From CAMAVH01 sp036500145 (GTDB taxonomy: Bacteria > Pseudomonadota > Alphaproteobacteria > SMXQ01), in assembly GCA_036500145.1 (NCBI GenBank), contig DASYCO010000031.1, forward strand, positions 1-13,338: a DNA stretch of 13,338 bases. Direction: 5' to 3'. Positions 1-6,539 of the stretch are shown here, piece by piece; the stretch's first letter is position 1; each line of letters begins with the position of its first letter. The notes below the pieces were generated by a model. That model was given only the letters and a program-made list of their open reading frames with translations, was not told the origin of the DNA and searched no databases. The position numbers and the translations under genes are program-made.

Positions 1-619
1 GATGGGCCTGGGCCAGCACCCCAGGATCGTAGAGAAACTGCCCGTTGTTCTTCATTTCCGGGGCGACGCGGCCGGTGGTCATCGCCTGACGCAGAATTTT
101 ATAGTTCTGCGTCATCTGTTCATAGGCGAAAAGACTTCGCAGATAGGCTGGCCAGAGCGGTGCGCCAGCGAAGCCGGAATCGGGAAAGTCGGCGATGAAG
201 TCGTCGCGACCGAAGAAACTGTCGTAATCGATACCCCAGACGATGCGGCGCAGGCCCGGCCAATGATCGGCCGCGTAAGTCGCGACCTTGGCGATCTCGA
301 CGGCCTGCGCACCTGACAGCGCGGCATTGAATGTTTTCAATCCCGCGAGTGGCGGCGCGTCGAGATCGAAGCCGAACGCAACACGCGATGTTCCGACGAA
401 GACGATGTCCTTGCCGGTATCGTGATCCCGCGAGATCTCGATCGCCTTCGCCATTCGATCGGCGCCGAAGCGAAACCGCGTCGCATGCGGAAAGACTTTC
501 TCGCTGAGAAGCCGTGTGCCGAACAGGTTGTAGGCGTCGACCGAGAGCGCCGCGCCGACAATCGCAATCAGAAGCACTGCCGCGCAGCAGGCAGATCTCA
601 TCACATAGGCGCGCGCCAT
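1..619 (-). CDS. SGNH-like acyltransferase partner protein (partial, C-terminus off the left edge)
   Basis: Reading leftward from an ATG at 619-617 gives 206 codons open to the window edge, so only the N-terminal part is present. A short basic start and one hydrophobic stretch (about residues 8-27) suggest a signal anchor with the rest in the periplasm. Residues 72-80 read IVFVGTSRV, which fits SGNH-hydrolase block I with Ser78 as the candidate nucleophile. The stretch around Asn98-Gly103 (NAALSG) resembles block II, and WGIDYDSF follows at 128-135. Such proteins commonly sit beside MBOAT acyltransferases (the AlgI/AlgJ/AlgX and DltB/DltD arrangements) and complete acyl transfer to an exported polymer. 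It starts 4 nt after the MBOAT stop with no good ribosome site of its own, which suggests translational coupling. An in-frame ATG at codon 7 (601-599) is an alternative start. The block III Asp/His lies outside the window, so the family call is moderate. Confidence 0.7.
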   Translation of the reverse strand, partial: MARAYVMRSACCAAVLLIAIVGAALSVDAYNLFGTRLLSEKVFPHATRFRFGADRMAKAIEISRDHDTGKDIVFVGTSRVAFGFDLDAPPLAGLKTFNAALSGAQAVEIAKVATYAADHWPGLRRIVWGIDYDSFFGRDDFIADFPDSGFAGAPLWPAYLRSLFAYEQMTQNYKILRQAMTTGRVAPEMKNNGQFLYDPGVLAQAH

Positions 620-623
620 ATTT

Positions 624-2075
624 TTAGAACTGGAAATACAGGAACTCCGATGTTTTCCAGGACAACATCACGACGAAGGCCACGGCAAGTCCTGCGATGC
701 CGGCCGCGAACCGGCTTGCCGGTGACCACGCGATGGTACGCGAGAGCAGATGCCGGGGAAGATCGATCCTGCCGATCACCGGATCATAGGCGCGCATGAT
801 CTGCTGACTGTTCGGTGCGATTGCCGCGAAAGCGATGAGCACGAGCGAGACGATGACCACCCCGATCCGGTCGGGATGGTCGGGAACGATATTATGGCTG
901 CCATGCAGCCCGGCCATACCCGCAAATATGTCGGCGACGCTCGTGAGATCATTGGCACGAAAGATGGTCCAGGCGAGAATGACGGACGACATCGTGAGGA
1001 CCCAGCCGAGCACCGGATGAAGCCGCGGCGCGCGCATCTGCGACCAGGCATGTGCAATGAGGAGATAGAATCCGTGCAGGCCACCCCATACGACGAAGGT
1101 CCATCCGGCGCCGTGCCAGAGGCCGCCGAGCAGCATGACGATCATGAGATTGACGTAACGCCGGCGCGGGCCCTTGCGGTTGCCGCCGAGCGGCACATAA
1201 AGATAGTCGCGCAGGAAGCGCGACAGCGTCATGTGCCAGCGGCGCCAGAAATCCTGCAGGCTGCCTGCGATGTAGGGCGCGTCGAAGTTCATCGGCAGCG
1301 TGAGGCCGAACAGCAGGGCGATGCCGATGGCCATGTCGCTGTAGCCGGAGAAGTCGAAGTAGATCTTGAAGGTGAAGCCGAGGATGCCGCTCCAGGCGTC
1401 CAGGAAGCCTGGCATGCCGCCGCTCGCCGCCGCCGCGAAGACGGGATCGGAGACCGGCGTGAGCGCGTCGGCGATGAAGACCTTCTTGATCAGCCCGAGG
1501 GCCAGGAGCGCCAAGCCGCGCGACCAGCGCTCGGCCCAGTCGTCCTGCCATGGGTCGCGGCGGAACTGGTGGATGATCTCGGTGTGCCGCACGAGCGGGC
1601 CGGCGAGCACCTGCGGGAAGAGCAGGATGTAGAGCGCGTAGTCGCGCAGGCTGTAGCGCGCCGTCGATCCGCGCAGGCGGTCGGCAAGATAGATGATGTG
1701 GTGGAAAGTGAAGAAGCTGATGCCGAGCGGCAGGGCCCACTGCAGCACGGGCAGATGCGCACCGAACAGCTCGTTGCCCGCCGTGGCGAAGAAGCCGAGA
1801 TACTTGAACAGGCCGAGCAGCGCCAGGTTGGCGGCAATGGCGACGACGAGCATGGCGCGCTGGTGGCGCCCGCAGTAGCGCATCGCCAGGGTCCAGTTGA
1901 GGAGGATCGAGCCCAGGATCAGCGCGGTGTAGGCCGGTTCCCAATAGGCGTAGAAAGCGGCGGAAATGACGATCAGATACCAGACGCGGCTGGATTCGCG
2001 CCGTCCGAAGACGGCGTATCCGAGCAGGCTCAGCGGGAGGAAGCCCAGCAGGAAAATCTGGCTATTGAACAGCAT
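624..2075 (-). CDS. MBOAT-family membrane O-acyltransferase (AlgI-like)
   Basis: This 483-residue polytopic membrane protein has the length and motif order of the AlgI/DltB branch of the MBOAT family, which moves acyl (usually acetyl) groups across the inner membrane onto an exported glycan. It begins MLFNSQIFLLGFLPL, the usual AlgI-like start. Family landmarks follow in order: SFFTFHHIIYLADRLRG (120-136); FPQVLAGPLVRH (153-164); FDFSGYSDMAIGIA (240-253); the cytoplasmic block around FWRRWHMTLSRFLRDY (276-291) with His281; and LWHGAGW (319-325) with His321 as the presumed catalytic histidine. It ends in the typical aromatic tail FLYFQF. A Shine-Dalgarno sequence is weak (AGGGAT about 15 nt upstream), but the start matches the family. 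It forms an operon with the downstream SGNH-like gene and is divergent from the DLH gene. Which polymer it acylates is unknown; no polysaccharide synthesis gene is visible. Confidence 0.93.
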   Translation of the reverse strand: MLFNSQIFLLGFLPLSLLGYAVFGRRESSRVWYLIVISAAFYAYWEPAYTALILGSILLNWTLAMRYCGRHQRAMLVVAIAANLALLGLFKYLGFFATAGNELFGAHLPVLQWALPLGISFFTFHHIIYLADRLRGSTARYSLRDYALYILLFPQVLAGPLVRHTEIIHQFRRDPWQDDWAERWSRGLALLALGLIKKVFIADALTPVSDPVFAAAASGGMPGFLDAWSGILGFTFKIYFDFSGYSDMAIGIALLFGLTLPMNFDAPYIAGSLQDFWRRWHMTLSRFLRDYLYVPLGGNRKGPRRRYVNLMIVMLLGGLWHGAGWTFVVWGGLHGFYLLIAHAWSQMRAPRLHPVLGWVLTMSSVILAWTIFRANDLTSVADIFAGMAGLHGSHNIVPDHPDRIGVVIVSLVLIAFAAIAPNSQQIMRAYDPVIGRIDLPRHLLSRTIAWSPASRFAAGIAGLAVAFVVMLSWKTSEFLYFQF

Positions 2076-2133
2076 GGACGCTGATTGCGATCCCTGGGAC
2101 TTCTGTAAGAATGGGGGGATGGGCTGTGCGGCG

Positions 2134-2176
2134 GCATCCTATCTGCGGCGCGGATGCGTCGCAATTGATAGGATGC
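2134..2176. promoter_or_regulatory. Perfect 10-bp inverted repeat in the divergent intergenic region
   Basis: GCATCCTATC at 2134-2143 is exactly complementary to GATAGGATGC at 2167-2176, with 23 nt between the arms and 33 bp centre to centre, about three helical turns. It sits between the divergent MBOAT and DLH genes, a natural place for a shared operator. No regulator gene lies next to it and no convincing -35/-10 pair was found, so the operator role is inference. Confidence 0.45.
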
Positions 2177-2245
2177 GAAGACGTTCAAAACGCTGGCGGC
2201 GAGGTTCGGGTGGAACTGGCTGGGCGTCACAAGGGGGAGACCGAC

Positions 2246-2938
2246 ATGACCGCAACGACGGCCATCACGCAGGAGACGATCCGCCTCACCGCCAGCGACG
2301 GGCATGCGCTCGATGCCTGGATCGCGCGTCCCGCCGGCGCGCCGCGCGGCGCCATCGTCGTCGCCCAGGAGATGTACGGCGTCACCGACTATCTCAAGCG
2401 CGTCGCGGCCTTCTACGCCGGCCAGGGCTATCTCGCGGTCACGCCGGCGCTCTACGACCGCCGCGAGCGCGGCACGGTGCTGCCCTACGACGAGAGCGCC
2501 CGCGACCGCGTCCACGAGCTCTACAAGTCGATGGACTGGGAGCTGTCGCTGCTCGACCTCGATGCCGCCCGCATCGCCGTGCAGGACGCCGGCAAGGTCG
2601 CCGTCATCGGCTTCTGCTGGGGCGGTTCGCTCGCCTGGATGGCGGCCTGCCGCTACCCTTACGACGCCGCGGTCGCCTACTACGGCTCGGCCATGCCCGA
2701 CTACGCGGCCGAGCAGCCGCGCTGCCCGGTGATCGGCCATGTGGGCGAGCTCGACACGAGCTTCCCGCCGGCGCGCGTCGCGCAGTTCGGCGCGGCGCAT
2801 CCGGAAGTCACGATCTACGGCTATGCCGGCGCGCAGCACGGCTTCGACAACGAAACCCGCGCGGCGCGATTCCACGAGGACGCCCACCGCCTCGCGCGCG
2901 AGCGGACGCTGGCGTTTCTTGCCGCCTACGTCGGCTGA
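2246..2938 (+). CDS. Dienelactone hydrolase (DLH) family alpha/beta hydrolase
   Basis: This cytoplasmic alpha/beta hydrolase of 230 residues is close to the usual family length. The DLH Cys-Asp-His triad is visible: Cys124 in the nucleophile elbow GFCWGG (122-127), Asp170 in GELD (167-170) and His198 in AQHGF (196-200). Glu42 in AQEMYG (40-45) matches the Glu that positions the cysteine in classical dienelactone hydrolase. The family hydrolyses small lactones and esters; the classical member acts on 4-carboxymethylenebut-2-en-4-olide in the modified ortho pathway. The frame is open upstream to an ATG at 2111, but the ATG at 2246 has a good ribosome site (AAGGGGGAGA at 2231-2240) and fits the family N-terminus. 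It stands alone between the divergent MBOAT gene and the lipoprotein genes. A second DLH gene begins at 13200. The family is sure, the substrate is not. Confidence 0.9.
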   Translation: MTATTAITQETIRLTASDGHALDAWIARPAGAPRGAIVVAQEMYGVTDYLKRVAAFYAGQGYLAVTPALYDRRERGTVLPYDESARDRVHELYKSMDWELSLLDLDAARIAVQDAGKVAVIGFCWGGSLAWMAACRYPYDAAVAYYGSAMPDYAAEQPRCPVIGHVGELDTSFPPARVAQFGAAHPEVTIYGYAGAQHGFDNETRAARFHEDAHRLARERTLAFLAAYVG

Positions 2939-3136
2939 CCGCCGGCTGGGCGCAGGGCGGCGTTCCGCGCCAGACACTTAAGAATTTTCTCCCAGAGACG
3001 GGAACGAACGCGCCTGCGGTGGCGTTTGTCCAATCGAAACCAGTCACTCGCTTGGCGTCCCCCCGGACCCGAGCGGCGCCCTTCCTGTGTGGTTGCGCGC
3101 CGTGGCGGTCGAACCTCTTAGACGGAGAGCCATAAA

Positions 3137-3547
3137 ATGAAGAAACATCTGCTCGCTGGCGCCGCCGTCCTGGCGCTCGCGGCCTGCTCCCAGCCGGAGC
3201 CGCTCGGTCCCAACATCGTCGTTCCCGCCCAGCCGGGCCTCAGCGCCGCGCAAGTCACCCAGCTCGTCGTCGGCAACACGGGCTCAGGCCCGATGAGCGG
3301 CTCGAACGTCAGGTATGTCATGTACGTCGATCCCAACGGCACCGCGCAGATCAGGCTGCCGACCGGCATCGAAGCCGGCAAGTGGCAGATCCTGAGCGAC
3401 GGCCAGTTCTGCGCGCAGTGGGCGAACTTCCACGACGGCGAGCAGTATTGCCAGCGCGTCTACCAGGAAGGCTCGACCGCGACCTACAAGTTCGTCGACC
3501 GCAGCGCGGTCATGTTCCTGACCTTCGTCTCGGGCAAGGCGCTGTGA
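3137..3547 (+). CDS. Small lipoprotein of unknown function (possibly DUF995-like)
   Basis: This 136-residue protein has a lipoprotein signal peptide: basic MKKH, a hydrophobic core, then lipobox LAAC with Cys17 as the lipidated residue. The mature part begins with a Pro-rich linker (SQPEPLGPN). The globular region holds three features: TAQIRLPTGIEAGKWQI (70-86), then DGQFCAQW (88-95), then a second cysteine in QYCQRVYQ. This G-x-W-x-I plus two-cysteine layout resembles short secreted proteins grouped under DUF995, a comparison from memory only. The paired cysteines may form a disulfide in the periplasm. The start is supported by GGAGAG at 3124-3129. It lies 198 nt after the DLH gene and 47 nt before another small lipoprotein, with which it probably shares a transcript. 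No function can be assigned. Confidence 0.75.
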   Translation: MKKHLLAGAAVLALAACSQPEPLGPNIVVPAQPGLSAAQVTQLVVGNTGSGPMSGSNVRYVMYVDPNGTAQIRLPTGIEAGKWQILSDGQFCAQWANFHDGEQYCQRVYQEGSTATYKFVDRSAVMFLTFVSGKAL

Positions 3548-3594
3548 TCCGCGCCGACGCCCGACGCAACCCCATCGATGAAAGGCCTCGCCTC

Positions 3595-3780
3595 ATGACA
3601 CGCGCGATGATCGTCCTCATTCCCATGCTGCTGCTCTCCGCCTGCAGCAGCGGCGGCCGCTGGGCCGGCTTCAACAACTGTTCGGCCGACGGCTCCGTCG
3701 TGATGGTCGAATATCCCAACGCCCAGGGCAATTACGACACCCTGAACAACGGCCCCTGCAAGAGCGCCAGCGGCAACTAG
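3595..3780 (+). CDS. Very small lipoprotein, function unknown
   Basis: This 61-residue protein begins MTRAMIVLIPMLLLSAC, a compact signal peptide ending in lipobox LSAC, so Cys17 would be lipidated and only about 45 residues remain mature. Those contain SSGG then RWAGFNNC, a short hydrophobic stretch VVMVEYP, and NNGPCKSASGN at the end. The two mature cysteines, near residues 29 and 55, could be paired. GAAAGG at 3579-3584 lies about 10 nt before the ATG and serves as ribosome site. The gene follows the larger lipoprotein by 47 nt, and hairpins ending in a terminator begin 4 nt after its stop, so the two form a closed transcription unit. The lipobox and codon pattern argue for a real gene despite its size. 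No family is recognised. Confidence 0.7.
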   Translation: MTRAMIVLIPMLLLSACSSGGRWAGFNNCSADGSVVMVEYPNAQGNYDTLNNGPCKSASGN

Positions 3781-3784
3781 ACAA

Positions 3785-3828
3785 CGGGCCCGCTCAGGGC
3801 CCGCCAGGCCGGCCGCCTATAAGGCCGG
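3785..3828 (+). other. Two GC-rich hairpins ahead of the terminator
   Basis: CGGGCCC (3785-3791) pairs with GGGCCCG (3797-3803) across a 5-nt loop. CCGGCC (3809-3814) pairs with GGCCGG (3823-3828) across an 8-nt loop. Neither has a T-tract, so they are not terminators alone. They begin 4 nt after the lipoprotein stop and stand directly before the true terminator, where they could protect the transcript 3' end. Confidence 0.5.
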
Positions 3829-3840
3829 ATCTCGCCTCAT

Positions 3841-3889
3841 GGCCTCCGTGCCGGCGCTTCCACGCCGGTCCGGGGGCCGTTTTATTTTT
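3841..3889 (+). terminator. Strong rho-independent terminator after the lipoprotein pair
   Basis: Positions 3841-3856 pair with 3863-3878 through a stem of about 16 positions with one mismatch and two G-T pairs, closed by the loop CTTCCA. A T-rich run, GTTTTATTTTT, follows directly (3879-3889). It separates the lipoprotein unit from the lysR cluster. Confidence 0.85.
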
Positions 3890-3908
3890 CGGGCTCACGA
3901 AAAAGAGT

Positions 3909-3952
3909 GTCTTTCAAAGACTTGTGCTGCCCCGCGGAACGGCATGTATTAT
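3909..3952 (+). promoter_or_regulatory. Candidate lysR promoter with adjacent palindrome
   Basis: TATTAT at 3947-3952 is a good -10 candidate directly preceded by TG. TTGTGC at 3922-3927 is a weak -35 candidate, but the 19-nt spacing is long. A palindrome, GTCTTT-C-AAAGAC (3909-3921), abuts the -35. LysR-type genes are often autorepressed from such sites. The leader to the GTG start would be about 170 nt and contains the 7-bp stem GCAAGGC (3987-3993) with GCCTTGC (4006-4012). All assignments come from sequence inspection alone. Apart from these elements and the terminator, 3781-4130 appears to be non-coding. Confidence 0.35.
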
Positions 3953-4130
3953 TTTCTCCAGGCGCGTCGCACGACGGCTGCCGCCCGCAAGGCGCGGCGC
4001 AGCGGGCCTTGCCCATCGGTGCATCCAACCATCGAGCATCGTGAACGACGCCGTTTAAGGGCTGCGAAAAGCTTGTTCTGCATTGCCGGGCGCGCGAGGC
4101 CGTCCGAGCGACGAGAGGGAGATCGAGCGA

Positions 4131-5078
4131 GTGGAGAACCTGAACGACATCTGGATATTCACGAACGTCGTCGAGAAGGGCAGCTTCTCGGCGGCGGCGC
4201 GCGCGCTCGGGCTTTCGGCCTCCTTCGTCAGCAAGCGCGTGCGCTTCCTCGAGGAAAGCCTGCAGATCCAGCTGCTCAACCGCTCGACGCACTTCGTCGC
4301 CCTTACCGAATCGGGGCAGATCTTCTACGAGCGTTGCTCGGAATCCATGCGCCTGCTCAACTGGGCGAAGGACGAGGCGCTCGAAAAAGCCAAGAATCTC
4401 AAGGGTAAGCTGCGCATCTTCGCGGCGCTGGGCCTCGGCGAATACGTGCTGTGGCGGCTGATCGCCGAGTTCAACAAGCAGTTCCCAGAGATCGTCATCG
4501 ACTTCGAGGTCGGCAACCGCGCCACCAACATCCTCGAGTCGGAGATCGACATCGCCTTCCGCAGCGCCGACCTCTCCGATTCCAGCCTGGAGCGCCGCGA
4601 CCTCGGCGTGCTGCGCTATCACATCTGCGCCGCGCCCTCCTACCTGGCGCAGGCGGGCACGCCGGAGACGCCCCGCGACCTCACGCGCTTCAACTGCCTG
4701 ATCAACACGGCGCAGCATCCGACCGACCGCTGGCGCTTCAAGACCGCCAGCGGCGAGGACTACTCGGTCCGCATCAACGGCACCCTGCACACCAACAGCG
4801 GCATCGGCATCTTCGGGGCCTGCGAGATGGGGGTCGGCATCTCGCGCCTGCCGGCCTATGTGGCGCGCGAGGCCTTCGCGCGCGGAACGCTGGTGGAGCT
4901 GTTTCCCGGGGAGTCGCAGTTCTCGCGGGCGATCAAGGCCTTCTATCCGCGCACCACGCACATTCCGTCGAAGATCACCGCTTTTCTCGATTTCACGCAG
5001 CAGCGACTCGATCATGACCTGAGTCATCTAGAAGAATCGATGGTTCTGCCCAAGAAAAGGTCTGCTGCACTGCAATAG
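4131..5078 (+). CDS. LysR-type transcriptional regulator
   Basis: A 315-residue regulator of typical LysR length. The N-terminal winged helix-turn-helix is clear: NLNDIWIFTNVVEKGSFS, then AAARALGLSASFVSKRVRFLE as the helix-turn-helix and recognition helix, then LLNRSTHFVALTESGQIFY. From about residue 90 the periplasmic-binding-like effector domain begins (KGKLRIFAALGLGEYVL) and runs to about residue 295; the ligand is unknown. The frame is open further upstream from a TTG, but the GTG at 4131 fits the family start and has AGAGGGAG about 9 nt before it. It reads toward the VOC-Rieske gene, which starts 143 nt downstream. No terminator lies between them, while several symmetric sites do, so it probably controls the catabolic cluster and possibly itself. 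LysR regulators usually need a small-molecule inducer, often a pathway substrate or intermediate. Confidence 0.93.
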   Translation: MENLNDIWIFTNVVEKGSFSAAARALGLSASFVSKRVRFLEESLQIQLLNRSTHFVALTESGQIFYERCSESMRLLNWAKDEALEKAKNLKGKLRIFAALGLGEYVLWRLIAEFNKQFPEIVIDFEVGNRATNILESEIDIAFRSADLSDSSLERRDLGVLRYHICAAPSYLAQAGTPETPRDLTRFNCLINTAQHPTDRWRFKTASGEDYSVRINGTLHTNSGIGIFGACEMGVGISRLPAYVAREAFARGTLVELFPGESQFSRAIKAFYPRTTHIPSKITAFLDFTQQRLDHDLSHLEESMVLPKKRSAALQ

Positions 5079-5080
5079 AT

Positions 5081-5199
5081 TTTGCAGCTGCGAAGACGCG
5101 CGCCGGACTTTGCGTGCATCCTCTCCGGATAGAAAGACTACATTTCCATTTGGACGGATACTCGCGGCCGCAACCCAAATGTTAGCTTCGCCGAAAGCT
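5081..5199 (+). promoter_or_regulatory. Candidate operator region ahead of the catabolic cluster
   Basis: Three symmetric elements lie in the 143-nt gap. TTTGCAGCTGCGAA (5081-5094) has an 8-bp perfect palindromic core and fits the LysR T-N11-A rule (T5082, A5094). CATTTGG (5147-5153) is inverted as CCAAATG (5175-5181). AGCTT (5184-5188) is inverted as AAGCT (5195-5199), just before the ribosome site. No confident -35/-10 pair was seen, which is common for activator-dependent promoters. Confidence 0.4.
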
Positions 5200-5203
5200 T
5201 AAT

Positions 5204-5212
5204 AAGGGAGGA
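5204..5212 (+). promoter_or_regulatory. Strong ribosome binding site of the first cluster gene
   Basis: AAGGGAGGA ends 9 nt before the ATG at 5222. It is the closest match to the anti-Shine-Dalgarno sequence noticed in the window, which suggests efficient translation of the VOC-Rieske protein. Confidence 0.75.
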
Positions 5213-5221
5213 AGACGCGCC

Positions 5222-6052
5222 ATGGCGCTATGCGAGGGCTTCAGCCATCTTGTGCTACCTGTCGCCGATCTCGACCGGTCGGAGAAATTCTACCAGTCGG
5301 TGTTCGGCCTCGAACCTCTCGGCCGCGATCTGGTCTCGGAAGGCGAATCCAATTCGCTGATGAAGGCCGACAGCCGGCAGATGGTCCTGCTGGTCAAGAC
5401 GCCGCCGGAGGATGTGCGCATCGAGCGCGAGGGCGCCAATTCGACGCACCACGCCTGGCTCGTCAAGACGGCGGACGAATACAAAGCCATTTCGAAGCGT
5501 CTCGAGTCGCAAGGCTTCGACGTCAGCGATTACCGCGCGGCGTTCCGCGCCGCCGGCCAGTATAGCGTCGACCTGGTCGATCCCGACGGCCATCGCTGGC
5601 AGATCCAGGCCCAGGGCCCGGAAGCCACCGACGTGCGCGTCGAGAAAGCCGGCATCATCAATTGCGGCCCCGCCGATCAATACAAACAGAACGACATCAA
5701 GCTGTTCAAGGAGCACAAGTTCTTCGTCGTGCGCCTGGAAGAGGGCATTCTCGCGCTCTCGCAGTGGTGCACCCATCAGAACGGCCTGATGAAGTGGCGC
5801 GACAATTTCTACGACTTCTACTGCCCCAAGCACGGCGCGACCTTCAACCGCGAAGGCGACGGCACCGGTTCGGTGCTCAAGCTGCCGCCGCTGCGTCTGC
5901 ATCCGGTCCAGATCAACGACAAGGGTGAAGTCGAGGTCGACACCGATCGCGTCATCCTGCGCCGCAATTTCGACGCGGCTCAGGTCGTTCCCATGGTCTG
6001 CGGCGCCAAGCTCCAGGTCGATAAACTCAAATTCGTGAAGGAGGTCGTGTAA
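5222..6052 (+). CDS. VOC (glyoxalase/extradiol dioxygenase superfamily) - Rieske [2Fe-2S] fusion protein
   Basis: This 276-residue soluble protein joins two domains. Residues 5-130 form a VOC module: FSHLVLPVADLDRSEKFYQ, His9 at the first metal position, His76/His77 in THHAWL, and the closing DPDGHRWQIQ, where the usual metal-binding Glu appears to be Gln127. Residues 141-249 form a Rieske domain of ferredoxin type. Cys183-x-His185, then 15 residues, then Cys201-x2-His204 (CTH and CPKH) give exactly the ligands for a [2Fe-2S] cluster. A tail with Cys260 follows. No mononuclear-iron catalytic domain of a Rieske oxygenase is present. VOC enzymes include extradiol dioxygenases, glyoxalases and isomerases; Rieske domains carry electrons. 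A VOC site wired to its own Rieske cluster suggests redox chemistry or reactivation of a bound metal, which is inference. It heads the cluster, and its stop overlaps the next ATG. Domain calls are firm, the reaction is not known. Confidence 0.88.
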   Translation: MALCEGFSHLVLPVADLDRSEKFYQSVFGLEPLGRDLVSEGESNSLMKADSRQMVLLVKTPPEDVRIEREGANSTHHAWLVKTADEYKAISKRLESQGFDVSDYRAAFRAAGQYSVDLVDPDGHRWQIQAQGPEATDVRVEKAGIINCGPADQYKQNDIKLFKEHKFFVVRLEEGILALSQWCTHQNGLMKWRDNFYDFYCPKHGATFNREGDGTGSVLKLPPLRLHPVQINDKGEVEVDTDRVILRRNFDAAQVVPMVCGAKLQVDKLKFVKEVV

Positions 6053-6525
6053 TGGCCGACATGAACAGCATCAGCCACAGCGTCATCTGCGTCGACGATC
6101 TGCATGCGGCGCATGAGTTTTACGAAAGCGTGATGGGCACGAAGCGTACTTCTTCCGTGTGCTTCGAAACCGAAGACACCCTGCGCGGCCGCTCCGTCCA
6201 CGACACCTACATCATCTCCCAGGACTACGTCTTCTTCGTGGCTCTGGCCGAAAAGAAGCTGCCCAAGCCGCCGGCCGAGCAGTATCGCGGCCTGGATGGT
6301 TTCCGCAGCGCCTTCTTCGTCCCCAAGGCGCAGTTCGACAAGACCGTCGCGGCGCTGAAGGAGCGCGGCATCGGCTTCGAAGGCCCGGTCGACCATTCGG
6401 AAAAAGGTCCCTTCGGCCAGTCGGTTTACTTCAAGGATCCTTCGGGCAATTTCTTCGAATGCCTGTGGCGCCGCGACGAAGGCACGCCGGCGTTCGAAAA
6501 GCCCTACTTCCTGGGCATTGGCTGA
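6052..6525 (+). CDS. Single-module VOC family protein (dioxygenase/glyoxalase-like)
   Basis: A 157-residue single VOC module. It opens ISHSVICVDDLHAAHEFYES with His9 at the first metal position, and closes YFKDPSGNFFECLW with Glu136 at the last. The middle position, usually His, reads GFRSAFFV with no His, so a complete metal triad is not obvious. One-module VOC proteins usually dimerise to build the active site. The ATG shares its first base with the upstream TAA stop (TAATG), so translation is coupled to the VOC-Rieske gene and the two products are probably made in similar amounts. It may supply a ring-cleaving, isomerising or hydrolytic step on an oxygenated intermediate. Family membership is secure; no specific enzyme is recognised. 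Confidence 0.87.
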   Translation: MADMNSISHSVICVDDLHAAHEFYESVMGTKRTSSVCFETEDTLRGRSVHDTYIISQDYVFFVALAEKKLPKPPAEQYRGLDGFRSAFFVPKAQFDKTVAALKERGIGFEGPVDHSEKGPFGQSVYFKDPSGNFFECLWRRDEGTPAFEKPYFLGIG

Positions 6526-6539
6526 GGGATTCGAGCAGC

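Noticed and set aside
750..2084. Plus-strand open frame over the MBOAT gene
   Set aside because: The minus-strand MBOAT motifs are unmistakable; the plus-strand product has no family features.
2111..2245. 45-residue N-terminal extension of the DLH gene from an upstream ATG
   Set aside because: The extension has no family match and runs through the inverted repeat; the ATG at 2246 has a good ribosome site and fits DLH length.
3882..5027. Antisense open frame over the LysR gene
   Set aside because: It overlaps the whole regulator, has biased composition and no motif.
5222..6052. Calling the Rieske protein a ring-hydroxylating dioxygenase alpha subunit
   Set aside because: Only the Rieske cluster domain is present; the mononuclear-iron domain with its 2-His-1-carboxylate motif is absent and the other half is VOC.
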